Positions 1 to 8,324 of a stretch of 19,819 nt of DNA are shown in pieces (position 1 is the stretch's first letter; the number at the start of each line of letters is the position of its first letter). Source of the DNA: Rhodospirillales bacterium (GTDB taxonomy: Bacteria; Pseudomonadota; Alphaproteobacteria; Rhodospirillales; Casp-alpha2); assembly GCA_028282185.1 (NCBI GenBank), contig JANQIJ010000066.1, positions 1 through 19,819 of the forward strand. Direction: 5' to 3'. A program made the translations under genes and the position numbers. The notes under the pieces were generated by a model that was given only the letters and a program-made list of their open reading frames with translations, had not been told where the DNA came from and ran no database searches.

Positions 1-1384
1 CGTAGGCCACGGCCGCGACAACCAGGCCGCCGGTCACGGTATACAGCGGCGCCGGGCCCCAGGCGAGGCGGAAACTGCTCTCTCCGGTCAACCGGCCAAC
101 CACCAAGGTCGTCCCCGAGAACGGTGAGCTGGTCGTCGACAGGCCCCAGGTGCCGAGCATCACCAGGGCCATGACCAGGGGCGGCATGCCGAAAACTTCG
201 GGTGGCAGCGTGGTTCCGACCAGGATGACCAGGACGACCGGATGCACGCCGACCGCGCCGGCACCGATGATGAACAGGGCCAGGGCCACGGGCTTGGCCC
301 AGTCGGGCCAGACGCCGATGTTCAGCAACGCCGAAGTGGCGGCGGGGTCGAGCGCGGCGGAAAGTCCGGTGCCCAACATGTTGGCACCGACAAAGATCAG
401 CGCTTCGCCGCGCAGCCCCGGCAAACCGTGCACCACGCGGCGGGCAAGGCCCGGCGCTTCGGCCCGGCGCGCCGGGCTGATCGCCAGCCAGATCACGGCA
501 AAGGGCGGCGCAAGCAAGGCCAGGACCACGGGAATGGACAGTTGAAAAACCGTTTCCAGAGTGATTACGCAAACCATCAGGCTGCCCAGAAGCGCGGCCA
601 ACCGGCCCCACCGGGCGCCCTCCATGGCCGGTCCGGGCGGCGGTCCCGGCCGGGCACCGCGCGCGATCATACGGTCCAGCAAGGCCGTCGCGGCAACGAC
701 AAGCAAACCGATAACAAGGCCCGGCAGCGCGAAGTCGGTCCACTTCAAACCCGGCAGGGCGACCAGGATGACGGTAACGCTGACATAGAACGGCGACCAG
801 GCCGAGGCCGAAGTGAAACCGATCATCAAGGCAACGGCCAAGCGGTCCTTGAGACGCCGGTCCTTGGGCCGGGCGACCATGTCGGACAACAACGTCAGGG
901 CCGCCAGGTTGAGGAACGCGCCCAGGCCATGGGCCGCGTATGCCAGGATCAGGAAACGGCGGCCGGCCGGTTGGTCCAGGACGAACTGTCGGGCGGCGAT
1001 CAGTGTCGGGCTGGTGCCGGCGGGGTATTGCAACCAAGCGACGGCGAAGAACACCAGAAGGAACTTGAGCGACCGGGCGAAGCCGTCGAGCGCGACCGCA
1101 AGAACCTGGCCCTCGAGCGCACCCAGGGCCAAGCCGGCGAGCAACAGGCCGTAGCCGACCAGGCGCTGGACCGGCGCGGTCCGCCGGAATTCGAGCGCCA
1201 GGTAGGCAATGGTCAGGACAGCCGCGAGATAGGCCTGCGCCGGCAGGGTTCGCAGCAGGGGCCAGAATACCGGCGCCACCGCGACCAAGCAGATGACGAG
1301 ATAAATCCATGCCGAGATGCCCGGTGGGCCGATGGCGACGGCCTGTCGGGCAGGGGCTTCATGGGACCGGAGCGGCTGGTCCAT
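1..1384 (-). CDS. Multi-pass inner-membrane protein, probable transporter (partial, C-terminus beyond window)
   Basis: I do not recognise the family with certainty. About 461 residues are visible from the ATG at 1384 (a GTG directly precedes it in frame), and the frame stays open to base 1, so the C-terminus is missing. The translation is dominated by hydrophobic segments, first around residues 24-44 (SAWIYLVICLVAVAPVF) and then repeatedly to the window edge, giving roughly 10-12 likely membrane helices. Two similar polar breaks, FTSASAWSPF in the first half and LSTTSSPFSGTT in the second, look like the paired re-entrant motifs of inverted-repeat carriers, as in ArsB/NhaD/DctM-type ion transporters. 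That family link is inference. The start lies 39 bases after the stop of the RutE-like gene on the same strand, so co-transcription is likely. No clear Shine-Dalgarno precedes the start, which fits translational coupling. The substrate is unknown. Confidence 0.75.
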   Translation of the reverse strand, partial: MDQPLRSHEAPARQAVAIGPPGISAWIYLVICLVAVAPVFWPLLRTLPAQAYLAAVLTIAYLALEFRRTAPVQRLVGYGLLLAGLALGALEGQVLAVALDGFARSLKFLLVFFAVAWLQYPAGTSPTLIAARQFVLDQPAGRRFLILAYAAHGLGAFLNLAALTLLSDMVARPKDRRLKDRLAVALMIGFTSASAWSPFYVSVTVILVALPGLKWTDFALPGLVIGLLVVAATALLDRMIARGARPGPPPGPAMEGARWGRLAALLGSLMVCVITLETVFQLSIPVVLALLAPPFAVIWLAISPARRAEAPGLARRVVHGLPGLRGEALIFVGANMLGTGLSAALDPAATSALLNIGVWPDWAKPVALALFIIGAGAVGVHPVVLVILVGTTLPPEVFGMPPLVMALVMLGTWGLSTTSSPFSGTTLVVGRLTGESSFRLAWGPAPLYTVTGGLVVAAVAY

Positions 1385-1423
1385 CACCGGCGCGCCGTCG
1401 TCGGCCAGGCCAATTTCCGATCT

Positions 1424-2014
1424 TTAAACCACCTGGCAGGCATCGGCGAAGGCCATGCGGGGGCTCTGCGGAAACAGGTCGGCGTCGATCCCTTGGCCGA
1501 TGTTGCATAGGAAGTTGGCCTCGACCCGGGTGCCGGCGAAGAACGCTTGGTTGACCTTGTCCGGGTCGAAGCCGGACATGGGGCCGCAATCGTAACCCAG
1601 GGCGCGCGCCGCCATGATCAGGTAAGCGCCCTGCAAGGTGCCGTTGCGGAACGCGGTATCGGCGATCAACGCGTCGTTTCCGACGAACCAGGCGCGCGCG
1701 TCCGTATGGGGGAACAATTCCGGCAGCTTCTCGTAGAATTCCATGTCATGGCCGATGATCGCCGTGACCGGCGCCGTCATGGTCTTGTCGACATTGCCTT
1801 CGGCCAGGCAGGGCCTCAGCTTCTCCTTGGCCTCCGGCGAGGTTACGAAGACCACCCGGGCGGGCGAGCAATTGGCACTGGTCGGGCCCATCTTGGCCAG
1901 ATCCCAGATCGCCCGCAACACGGCTTCGTCCAGGGTCTTGTCGGTCCAGGTGTTGTAGGTACGGGCCTTGTTGAACAACAGGTCCATACCTGCCGCATCC
2001 AGAGTGTCGGTCAT
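1424..2014 (-). CDS. rutE: Malonic semialdehyde reductase, RutE-type nitroreductase family
   Basis: This 196-residue flavin-dependent oxidoreductase closely matches the E. coli RutE pattern as I remember it, in length and motifs: MGPTSANCSPARVVF near residues 42-56, TAPVTAIIGHDMEFYEKLPELFPH in mid-protein, TAFRNGTLQGAYLIMAARALG, and GPMSGFD. RutE reduces malonic semialdehyde from the Rut pyrimidine degradation route to 3-hydroxypropionate, using FMN and NAD(P)H in the cytoplasm. I chose the ATG at 2014 because an AAGGAG lies six bases upstream and the length then equals that of RutE. An in-frame ATG at 2047 has no ribosome site and would add 11 unrelated residues. No other rut gene is visible. 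A probable permease gene follows closely, so the pair may handle a 3-hydroxypropionate-related or other substrate. A broader nitroreductase role cannot be excluded. Confidence 0.88.
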   Translation of the reverse strand: MTDTLDAAGMDLLFNKARTYNTWTDKTLDEAVLRAIWDLAKMGPTSANCSPARVVFVTSPEAKEKLRPCLAEGNVDKTMTAPVTAIIGHDMEFYEKLPELFPHTDARAWFVGNDALIADTAFRNGTLQGAYLIMAARALGYDCGPMSGFDPDKVNQAFFAGTRVEANFLCNIGQGIDADLFPQSPRMAFADACQVV

Positions 2015-2217
2015 CCGGGGCTCCTTACGTTGTTTGCTGTCTGTCATTGTTGCCTATGGTTGCCATCAAGCCGTTCACGCGCTCAACCCGCGGCACGGAC
2101 CGCCGGGCGCAGCCGGCCCTACCGGCCCGGCGCAAAAACCTAGAGCCTTGTGCTCGGCGGCGTAAGGGGGAAAAATCAGCGTAAGGCCCCCGCGGCCAAT
2201 CAAAAGGATCGAAAAGT
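2015..2217. promoter_or_regulatory. Divergent intergenic region between rutE and the deacetylase
   Basis: This 203-base region must hold the promoters for both divergent genes. It contains an 8-bp direct repeat GCGTAAGG at 2160-2167 and 2179-2186, 19 bases apart, and a G5 tract (2166-2170) facing a C5 tract (2187-2191) that could pair. The ribosome site of the plus-strand gene (AAGGA at 2204-2208) follows. I could not identify a convincing -35/-10 pair on either strand. Confidence 0.3.
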
Positions 2218-3282
2218 GTGAGACAGCTGCAGCCCGCCATCGCGCGAACCACCGCAGGTTTTCTCGGGGCCGCCCTGGCGTTTTTCCTGACTGCCGGGGC
2301 CGTGTCATGGCCCGCCGGGGCACGCGCCGCCGATCATGCGGTGATCATCATGTACCATCGGTTCGGCGAGAGCGATTTCCCGTCGACCAACATCCGCCTG
2401 AAACAGTTTGAAAGCCATTTGGCCGAACTGACCGACGGCGGCTACCGGGTCCTGCCCCTGCCGGAAATCGTTCGCGCGCTCAAGGAAGGCACACCGCTGC
2501 CGGATCGGACGGTCGGCATCTCCGTCGACGATGCCTACCTGTCGGTCTACGAAGAAGCTTGGCCGCGTCTCAAGAAAGCCGGGTTTCCGTTCACCCTGTT
2601 CGTCGCCACTGGCAACGTCGACCGCGGTGTCAGGGGCATCATGAGCTGGGACCAGATCCGCGAAATGCGCGATGGCGGCGTGACCATCGGCCATCATACG
2701 GTCAACCACAGCCATATGGCGGCGGCCGACCCGGCCCGAAACGCGCGCGAGGTCGACGACGCGACCGCGCGCTACGAAGCGGAACTGGGCACCCGGCCGA
2801 CGCTGTTCGCCTATCCCTATGGCGAGGCCTCGGCAAAGGTCGAGGCGCTGGTCAAATCCCGCGGCTTCGAGGCCGCCTTCGGGCAGCATTCGGGCGTCGC
2901 CCATCGCAGCCTCGGCCTGTTCAACTTGCCACGCTTTGCCTTGAACGAGAACTTCGGCGGCATTGATCGGTTCCGGCTGGCGGTCAATGCCTTGGCGCTC
3001 AACGTATCGGACCTGACGCCAGCCGATCCGCTGGTCGCCCGGAACAACCCGCCGGCCATGGGTTTCACCCTGGTGCCGCCAGGGCCCAAGGGAATCGACA
3101 GGCTGTCCTGTTTCGCGTCGCACGAAGGGCGGGCGCAGGTCGAGAACCTGGGCAATGTGCGCATCGAGGTGCGGGTCACCAAACCCTTTCCCCAGGGACG
3201 GACACGGATCAACTGCACCCTGCCGGGGCCGGACGGCCGATGGTTCTGGTTGGGCCGCCAGTTCTACGTCGCGCCGAATTAG
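2218..3282 (+). CDS. Secreted polysaccharide deacetylase (NodB-fold, CE4 family)
   Basis: This 354-residue protein begins at GTG 2218 with AAGGA nine bases upstream. A signal peptide spans about residues 1-37 (hydrophobic 13-30, cleavage suggested after ARA), so the enzyme is predicted to act in the periplasm or at the surface. The NodB motifs are visible in order: motif 1 as SVDDAY (D104 and D105, likely base and metal ligand), motif 2 as HTVNH (H160, H164, metal ligands), and motif 3 as RPTLFAYPYG (193-202). A C-terminal stretch of about 100 residues (roughly 255-354) lies beyond the usual NodB domain and I do not recognise it. CE4 enzymes remove N- or O-acetyl groups from polysaccharides or peptidoglycan, but the substrate here is not evident. 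The gene diverges from rutE and converges with a glucosaminidase gene, which may hint at a shared cell-wall theme. Confidence 0.9.
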   Translation: MRQLQPAIARTTAGFLGAALAFFLTAGAVSWPAGARAADHAVIIMYHRFGESDFPSTNIRLKQFESHLAELTDGGYRVLPLPEIVRALKEGTPLPDRTVGISVDDAYLSVYEEAWPRLKKAGFPFTLFVATGNVDRGVRGIMSWDQIREMRDGGVTIGHHTVNHSHMAAADPARNAREVDDATARYEAELGTRPTLFAYPYGEASAKVEALVKSRGFEAAFGQHSGVAHRSLGLFNLPRFALNENFGGIDRFRLAVNALALNVSDLTPADPLVARNNPPAMGFTLVPPGPKGIDRLSCFASHEGRAQVENLGNVRIEVRVTKPFPQGRTRINCTLPGPDGRWFWLGRQFYVAPN

Positions 3283-3381
3283 AACCCGCGACCGAGGGCC
3301 GCGAATAGCACGGGAGGCTCGCCCGACACGGACCCAAACACGAGAGTATAAAGAGGCCTGCGCGGCGCGGGTGACCTGGGC

Positions 3382-4383
3382 CTAGGCCGACGGGCGGATG
3401 CCGATTGCTAGGCGCGCGTCATCCAGACGAATCAAGCCGTTGGCCCGGATAATAGCGCGTATCGCCGCGACGTACTCTTCCCGCAGCTCTGAATAGCGGA
3501 ACAAAAAATGCGCCAGGGTCAGGCCGTTCAACGGATCGCCGGCCCGGCGCGTGTCGGCCCGGGCGGCGCGCAGTTCGCGATAGGCGCGATGCGTGTTCAG
3601 GTTGAGCATGTAAGCGCGCACCGAATCCTTCAACGTGGCAAAGGCCCGGACCAAATGATCCTTGTCAGGGTCACGGTCGAGCGGCACCAAACCCCGCCCT
3701 GCTGCGGTGGTCCATTGGCCGAACATGGCATTGCCGCGGCGGGCAAAGCGCGACGTGCCCCAGCCGCTTTCCTTTGCCGCCTGCGCCAGCGCCAGGGACG
3801 GCGGAATCACATCGACGCGCGTCAACAGAGCGTCGATATCGTCCGGCGCGGTGCCGTAGCGGTCCGCGATCGCCGTCAGCCAAAGCCGGTCCACGGCGTC
3901 CAACGGCCGGCCCAACAGCCGGTTTGCGCGCAACTGCCACAGGCGTTGGCGGTCGATCAGGATGTCCTGGTTGACCCGCAGGATCAGCGGCAGCATCACC
4001 TGAAAGAACAGGCGCTTGCGCTCCTTCGTTTCGCGCAGCTGCCCCAAGTCCGGCGGCAGGGAGGCAAGATAGGCTTCGGGCACCGGCGAACCGTCGGCAT
4101 GGACCTGCTCCAGGTCGTAATCGAGCTCGCGGAACCAAGCGCTCAGGGCATCGACCGATTGGTCCGGCCCAAGGCTGCGCCCCGGGCGGCGCGGCGGCGC
4201 CACATCCGCCAAGCGCGGCGGAAACGGCGCGGGCAGAATCTCCGGCGGCATCTCGGCGGTCGGAGCGGCCGTCGAGCCTTGCGGCGCGAGGGCCCAATCC
4301 CGATCCAGGCCCAGATATCCGGCGGACACCACGGCCAAGGCCAAGACCGTCAGGGTCGCCCGTTCAAAAAACATCTTCATCAT
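3382..4383 (-). CDS. Bax-like membrane-anchored glucosaminidase
   Basis: The protein is about 333 residues from ATG 4383. An in-frame TTG at 4392 or an ATG at 4380 is also possible, and no strong ribosome site decides between them. An N-terminal hydrophobic stretch (about residues 8-22, LTVLALAVVSAGYLG) looks like a signal anchor or uncleaved signal. A proline-rich linker follows (about 40-70). The C-terminal half carries the Bax/FlgJ-type glucosaminidase signature PSLALAQAAKESGWGTSRFA and then GNAMFGQW. The Glu in AAKESGWG (about residue 206) is the expected catalytic acid. Members of this fold cut the N-acetylglucosaminyl bond of peptidoglycan on the periplasmic side. It converges on the polysaccharide deacetylase gene with 99 bases between stops. 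No flagellar genes are nearby, so a FlgJ role is unlikely. Enzyme family is fairly sure, biological role unknown. Confidence 0.85.
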   Translation of the reverse strand: MMKMFFERATLTVLALAVVSAGYLGLDRDWALAPQGSTAAPTAEMPPEILPAPFPPRLADVAPPRRPGRSLGPDQSVDALSAWFRELDYDLEQVHADGSPVPEAYLASLPPDLGQLRETKERKRLFFQVMLPLILRVNQDILIDRQRLWQLRANRLLGRPLDAVDRLWLTAIADRYGTAPDDIDALLTRVDVIPPSLALAQAAKESGWGTSRFARRGNAMFGQWTTAAGRGLVPLDRDPDKDHLVRAFATLKDSVRAYMLNLNTHRAYRELRAARADTRRAGDPLNGLTLAHFLFRYSELREEYVAAIRAIIRANGLIRLDDARLAIGIRPSA

Positions 4384-4411
4384 CAAATCCAAGGTCGCGT
4401 CGATTCCGCGA

Positions 4412-4439
4412 TCGCATCACATCCATCGCGTCACATCCA
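4412..4439. repeat. 14-bp tandem duplication upstream of the bax-like gene
   Basis: TCGCATCACATCCA at 4412-4425 is followed directly by TCGCGTCACATCCA at 4426-4439, so 13 of 14 positions match. The array sits about 30-55 bases upstream of the candidate starts of the minus-strand bax-like gene, in its leader or promoter. Function unknown. Confidence 0.7.
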
Positions 4440-4749
4440 AAGTCCCGCAATGGGGCCGGCCAGAAAGACGGTCCGTCCTCATTGTTTCGTGCCCAGGGAA
4501 TGGTCTCGGCCGCAAACGACCACAAAAGGGCCGCCATAAAACCGCGCCTTCGGCCCGGTCCGGCGTCGAACGCCGACTCCTTCATCAAAATGACAAGGCC
4601 AAAAACCGCGGATGCGGTGTTCCATCGGTCTTGCCGCGGCGGCATTATTTTGTGTGGTTGGTCGCCGGTTACGCTTGTTTTCGGCCCGCGTCTCCGCGAC
4701 CCACTGCAATCGTTTCCTCAGGGCGCGGCTTATAGCACCTTCGCGATGC

Positions 4750-4772
4750 CGCCGCCAACGGGAAATGCGGCG
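4750..4772 (-). terminator. Possible terminator hairpin downstream of nfu
   Basis: CGCCGC (4750-4755) and GCGGCG (4767-4772) are perfect inverted repeats with an 11-base loop, starting about 28 bases beyond the nfu stop. There is no T tract after the stem on the minus strand, so this is at best a weak or Rho-assisted terminator. Confidence 0.25.
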
Positions 4773-4800
4773 AAAGTCAAATCGGTTTCATTTCATCCGG

Positions 4801-5355
4801 TTAGAGAACCGCCTGGACCTCTTTGACTTCCGGAATGTAGTACCGCAGCATGTTTTCGATACCGTTCTTAAGGGTCGCCGTCGAGGACGGACAGCCGGAA
4901 CAGGCGCCCTGCATCTGCAGGTAGACGATGCCTTCCTCGAACCCGTGATAGATGATGTCGCCGCCGTCCTGGGCCACGGCCGGGCGCACGCGGGTTTCCA
5001 GCAACTCCTTGATCTGGGTTACGATTTCACCATCTTCACCGGCTTCCTCCGCGTCGTCGTCGGCCGCGTCCTGGGTAATGACAGGGGCGCCGCTGGTGAA
5101 GTGCTCCATGATCCCGCCCAACAGGCGCGGCTTCAGGGTATCCCAGTCGCGGTCGGCATCCTTGGTCACGGTGATGAAATCGGCGCCGAAAAACACGCCG
5201 GTCACGCCGTCGATCCCGAACAACGAAACCGCCAGCGGCGAACGTCCGGCATCATCGGCCGAGGTGAAATTGGCGGTGCCGGCTTCCATGACCGTGCACC
5301 CAGGCAAAAACTTCAGGGTCGCCGGGTTCGGCGTGGTTTCCGTCTGAATGAACAT
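4801..5355 (-). CDS. NifU-like/Nfu iron-sulfur cluster scaffold
   Basis: This 184-residue protein has the two-domain Nfu layout. The N-terminal Nfu_N domain (about 1-90) starts MFIQTETTPNPATLKFLPG. An acidic linker follows (about 96-110, DAADDDAEEAGEDGE). The C-terminal NifU domain (about 111-184) has the cluster-binding CxxC as CSGC (C152, C155) within GACSGCPSSTATLKNGIENML. Nfu proteins receive Fe-S clusters and pass 4Fe-4S clusters to client enzymes in the cytoplasm. The length and arrangement match the alphaproteobacterial and mitochondrial Nfu1 type rather than nitrogenase-linked NifU, and no nif gene is near. The ATG at 5355 has GGAG ten bases upstream. It is the last gene of the minus-strand block, 186 bases after trpS, so it may have its own promoter. 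Confidence 0.95.
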   Translation of the reverse strand: MFIQTETTPNPATLKFLPGCTVMEAGTANFTSADDAGRSPLAVSLFGIDGVTGVFFGADFITVTKDADRDWDTLKPRLLGGIMEHFTSGAPVITQDAADDDAEEAGEDGEIVTQIKELLETRVRPAVAQDGGDIIYHGFEEGIVYLQMQGACSGCPSSTATLKNGIENMLRYYIPEVKEVQAVL

Positions 5356-5541
5356 GACATTGAAACTCCAAAAATTAGGGCCGGAAAACGTTGGGCAATA
5401 CGCCGGCAGATCGAAACCTCGGACCTGTTGGGCGCCGCCTTCAACTGCCCGTTAAGATGGGGCGCTTGCGACGGCGGTTCAAGGGCGCCCCGGCAAGGAC
5501 GCGGCGGGCCGTTGGTCTTCGGGAACCCACAGCATGAATGT

Positions 5542-6543
5542 TCAGCCGCGCAGAAAGCCGACGATATCGAACACTCGGTCCATGACGGGATCGGACAACG
5601 CCCGCGCCCGCTCGGCACCCTCGGCCAGCACGCCGTCGATATAGCCGGGATCGTCGCCAAGGCGACGCATTTCACCGGTGATCGGTTGCAGCTTGGCAAC
5701 CATCAGGTCGGCGAGATCCTGCTTGAAGCCCGAAAACTGGCCGCCGCCGTGCTGCGTCAGAACCTCCGCCAGGGGCCGGTCGGCCAGTGCCGCATAGATT
5801 CCCAAAAGGTTGGCCGCCTCCGGTCGATCGGCCAAGTCCTTGGGGTCGTCCGGCAGCGGTAGGGGATCGGTCCGCGCCTTGCGCCCCTTCTTGGCGAAGG
5901 CGTCGGCGTCATCGGTCAGGGTAATCCGCGACTGGTCGGACGGGTCCGACTTGCTCATCTTCTTGGACCCGTCCTTCAAGGACATCACGCGGGTCGCCTC
6001 GCCGAAGATCAGCGGCTCGACCACCGGGAAGAAATCGACACCGAAGTCGTTGTTGAACTTCTGGGCGATGTCGCGGGCCAGTTCCAGGTGTTGTTTCTGA
6101 TCGTCGCCGACGGGCACATGGGTTCCGCGATAGGCGAGGATGTCGGCGGCCATCAGGTTCGGATAGGCGAACAGGCCGACCGAGGCGTTTTCCCGGTTCT
6201 TGCCGGCTTTTTCCTTGAACTGGGTCATCCGGTTGAGCCAGCCCATGCGGGCCACGCAATTGAAGATCCAGGCCAGTTCCGCATGCGCCGAATTGCGGCT
6301 TTGGTTGAAGATCACGTTCTTCGCAGGATCGATCCCGGCGGCGATCATCGCGGCGCAGACCTCGCGCGTGTTGGCCTGCAGTTCCACCGGATCCTGCCAC
6401 ACGGTGACCGCATGCAGGTCGACGACGCAAAACAGGCAATCGTCGAATTCGTCCTGCAGGCGCACCCAATTGCGTATTGCGCCCAGGTAGTTGCCGAGGT
6501 GCAGGTTGCCCGTGGGCTGAACGCCGGAGAAGATGCGCCCCAT
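5542..6543 (-). CDS. trpS: Tryptophanyl-tRNA synthetase
   Basis: This 333-residue class I aminoacyl-tRNA synthetase charges tRNA-Trp in the cytoplasm. It starts MGRIFSGVQPTGNLHLGNYLG, in which TGNLHLGN (11-18) is the HIGH-type motif. The second signature, KMSKS, is at 195-199 within GSKKMSKSDPSD. The characteristic TrpRS segments VDLHAVT (41-47), NPxxxAADIL-type YPNLMAADILAY (128-138) and VPVGDDQKQHLELARDIA (143-160) are intact. Length is typical of bacterial TrpRS. It lies 83 bases after murJ on the same strand. The start at 6543 has only a modest AGGGA about 11 bases upstream, and the spacer carries a small TGGAAATT tandem (6561-6578). No T-box or leader peptide is evident. Confidence 0.97.
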   Translation of the reverse strand: MGRIFSGVQPTGNLHLGNYLGAIRNWVRLQDEFDDCLFCVVDLHAVTVWQDPVELQANTREVCAAMIAAGIDPAKNVIFNQSRNSAHAELAWIFNCVARMGWLNRMTQFKEKAGKNRENASVGLFAYPNLMAADILAYRGTHVPVGDDQKQHLELARDIAQKFNNDFGVDFFPVVEPLIFGEATRVMSLKDGSKKMSKSDPSDQSRITLTDDADAFAKKGRKARTDPLPLPDDPKDLADRPEAANLLGIYAALADRPLAEVLTQHGGGQFSGFKQDLADLMVAKLQPITGEMRRLGDDPGYIDGVLAEGAERARALSDPVMDRVFDIVGFLRG

Positions 6544-6626
6544 GGCGGCGGGTATCCCTGTGGAAATTCCTGGAAATTGGAGTGGCGCCGGTTATGGCGG
6601 CTGAGGCCGCCGCGGTCAAGGCCGGA

Positions 6627-8276
6627 TCAGGCGCCGGACCCGCGCGACGGGCCGTCCGTGGGGCCGTCCGACCTGTCATCGGACAGGACGTCCGCCGACC
6701 CGACCGGCGGTCCCTGGCGCCGCAGCATCATCGCCTTCAGGTCGCGGGGGCTGGCGGCCCGCAGCAAGGTCGCGAATAGGAAATAGGAAACCAAGCCGGC
6801 GCCGACCAGGATGACCAGGCCCAGGGCCCGGTCTCCGAGACCGCCGCCGGTGAGGAACCAGAGCTCCTGGCGGGCGATTTCCAGCACGCCGACCATGCCA
6901 GCCGTGGCCAGGAAGATCCGGGGCAGGCGAAATCTGAGGCGCTCGTCCGGCCGGTACTGGCCGCGGCGAACCAGAACCCAGGCCAACGCGATGGTGTTGA
7001 CCCAGGCGGAGACCGAGGCCGCCAAGGCAATCCCGACGTGCCCCCAAAACTGCATGAAGATCAGGTTCAAGACGATGTTCAGGAGCATCGCGCCGACGGC
7101 GATGCGGACCGGGGTGACCGTGTCCTCACGGGCGTAGAACCCGGGCGTGAGAACGCGGATCAGAACATAGGCCGGCAGCCCCGTGGCATAGGCCAAGAGC
7201 GCCGCCGCGGTGGCCCGGGCGGCATCGGCGTCGAAGGCGCCGTGCTGGAACAGGGCGGAAACGATTTCATCGGGGATGACCAGGAAGGCGCCGGCCGCCG
7301 GCAAGGTCAACAGCAGGGCGAATTCGAGGCCCCTGTTCTGGCTGTCCAAGGCGCCGACTTCGTCGCCCGCCTTCAACTGGCGCGACAACAGCGGCAACAA
7401 AGCCGTGCCCACGGCGACGCCGACCACGCCCAAGGGCAACTGCGTCACCCGGTCGGCGTAGTACAGGTAACTGACCGCGCCGTCGGCGACGTAGGTGGCC
7501 AGGATCGTGCCGATCAAAAGGTTGATCTGATAAAGCGAGGCGCCGAACACCACGGGCAGGATGCGCTTGATCAACAGCGCGACCTTTTCGGTCCAGCGGG
7601 GCCGCACGAAACGCAGCGGAAAACCGGCGGCCCGGCAATGGTAGGCCAGCCAGAGGAACTGCACGACGCCGGCGGCGAAGACCCCCCAGCTCAGCGCGTG
7701 GCCGGCGCTTTCCAGGCGGTCGGCGAAAGCGAGCAAGGCGGTGATCAGGGTGACGTTCAAGAGGACCGGCGCGGCGGCGGCGGCGGCGAACCGGCCCAGG
7801 GAATTGAGCACCCCGGATTGCAACGAGACGATGGAAATGAACAGCAGATAAGGGAAGGCGATACGCGACAGCTCCGTCGCCAGCTCCAGCTTGCCGGGCA
7901 CGTCTTGGAAGCCGCCGGCCATGGCCAGCATGACCCAGGGCATGGCCAGCTCCATGGCGATCACCAGAACGACCAGGATCAGGACCAGGACCGATTGGGC
8001 CTGCTCGGCGAATTCCCGGGCCCGGGCCCGCGCCGCCTGGGCATCCGCGCCATCGCCCTCCAATTCTCGGGAAAAGATGGGCACGAAGGCGGCGGCGAAG
8101 GCGCCTTCCGCGAACAGGCGGCGGAACAGGTTGGGCAGGCGGAAGGCGACGACGAAGGCATCGGCGATCACGCCGGCGCCCAGGAAGTTGGCGATCAGGA
8201 TATCGCGGACGAAGCCAAACGCGCGGCTGAGCAAGGTGAAGCCGCCCACCGTGGTGATCGCCCGTAACAGGTTCAT
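6627..8276 (-). CDS. murJ: Lipid II flippase MurJ (MviN)
   Basis: This 549-residue polytopic membrane protein of the MOP superfamily translocates lipid II across the inner membrane for peptidoglycan synthesis. The N-terminus has the family hallmark: SRAFGFVRDILIANFLGAG at about 18-36, then ADAFVVAFRLPNLFRRLFAEGAF. Later conserved stretches include SYLYYADRVTQLPLGVVGVAVGTALLPLLS and VLTPGFYAREDTVTPVR. The hydrophobicity pattern fits about 14 helices. The last 30 or so residues (QGPPVGSADVLSDDRSDGP and onward) are hydrophilic, rich in Gly, Asp and Ser, and appear specific to this lineage. It starts 48 bases after glnD stops and precedes trpS. No clear ribosome site precedes the ATG, consistent with coupling to glnD. 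An essential gene in most rod-shaped bacteria. Confidence 0.96.
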   Translation of the reverse strand: MNLLRAITTVGGFTLLSRAFGFVRDILIANFLGAGVIADAFVVAFRLPNLFRRLFAEGAFAAAFVPIFSRELEGDGADAQAARARAREFAEQAQSVLVLILVVLVIAMELAMPWVMLAMAGGFQDVPGKLELATELSRIAFPYLLFISIVSLQSGVLNSLGRFAAAAAAPVLLNVTLITALLAFADRLESAGHALSWGVFAAGVVQFLWLAYHCRAAGFPLRFVRPRWTEKVALLIKRILPVVFGASLYQINLLIGTILATYVADGAVSYLYYADRVTQLPLGVVGVAVGTALLPLLSRQLKAGDEVGALDSQNRGLEFALLLTLPAAGAFLVIPDEIVSALFQHGAFDADAARATAAALLAYATGLPAYVLIRVLTPGFYAREDTVTPVRIAVGAMLLNIVLNLIFMQFWGHVGIALAASVSAWVNTIALAWVLVRRGQYRPDERLRFRLPRIFLATAGMVGVLEIARQELWFLTGGGLGDRALGLVILVGAGLVSYFLFATLLRAASPRDLKAMMLRRQGPPVGSADVLSDDRSDGPTDGPSRGSGA

Positions 8277-8324
8277 TTGACGCTGGTACGCCTGGAATGC
8301 GGCGGAGGCAAGGTCTAAAGCGGG

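Larger units (their letters stand above)
4384..4800. other. Gene-free stretch between nfu and the bax-like gene
   Basis: This stretch of about 417 bases holds no gene I can support. Short open frames on both strands (for example minus 4364-4645 and 4479-4709) have no recognisable domain and no good ribosome site. Structures seen are a 14-bp tandem duplication at 4412-4439 and an inverted repeat at 4750-4772. It probably carries the bax-like promoter and the end of the mutS-to-nfu transcript. Confidence 0.4.

Noticed and set aside
242..1510. Plus-strand open frame of 422 codons
   Set aside because: It is low-complexity, Gln/Arg/Gly-rich and has no domain. It is antisense to the membrane protein and to the end of rutE, a typical high-GC shadow.
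2015..2047. Upstream ATG for rutE at 2047
   Set aside because: It has no ribosome site. The ATG at 2014 has AAGGAG at good spacing and gives the family length of 196.
4393..4800. Small protein genes in the nfu/bax-like gap
   Set aside because: Candidate frames on both strands have no ribosome site of quality, no domain and composition like the other shadows.
6672..6687. Hairpin CCTGTC-ATCG-GACAGG as a terminator
   Set aside because: It lies inside the murJ coding sequence before the stop and is not followed by a T tract.
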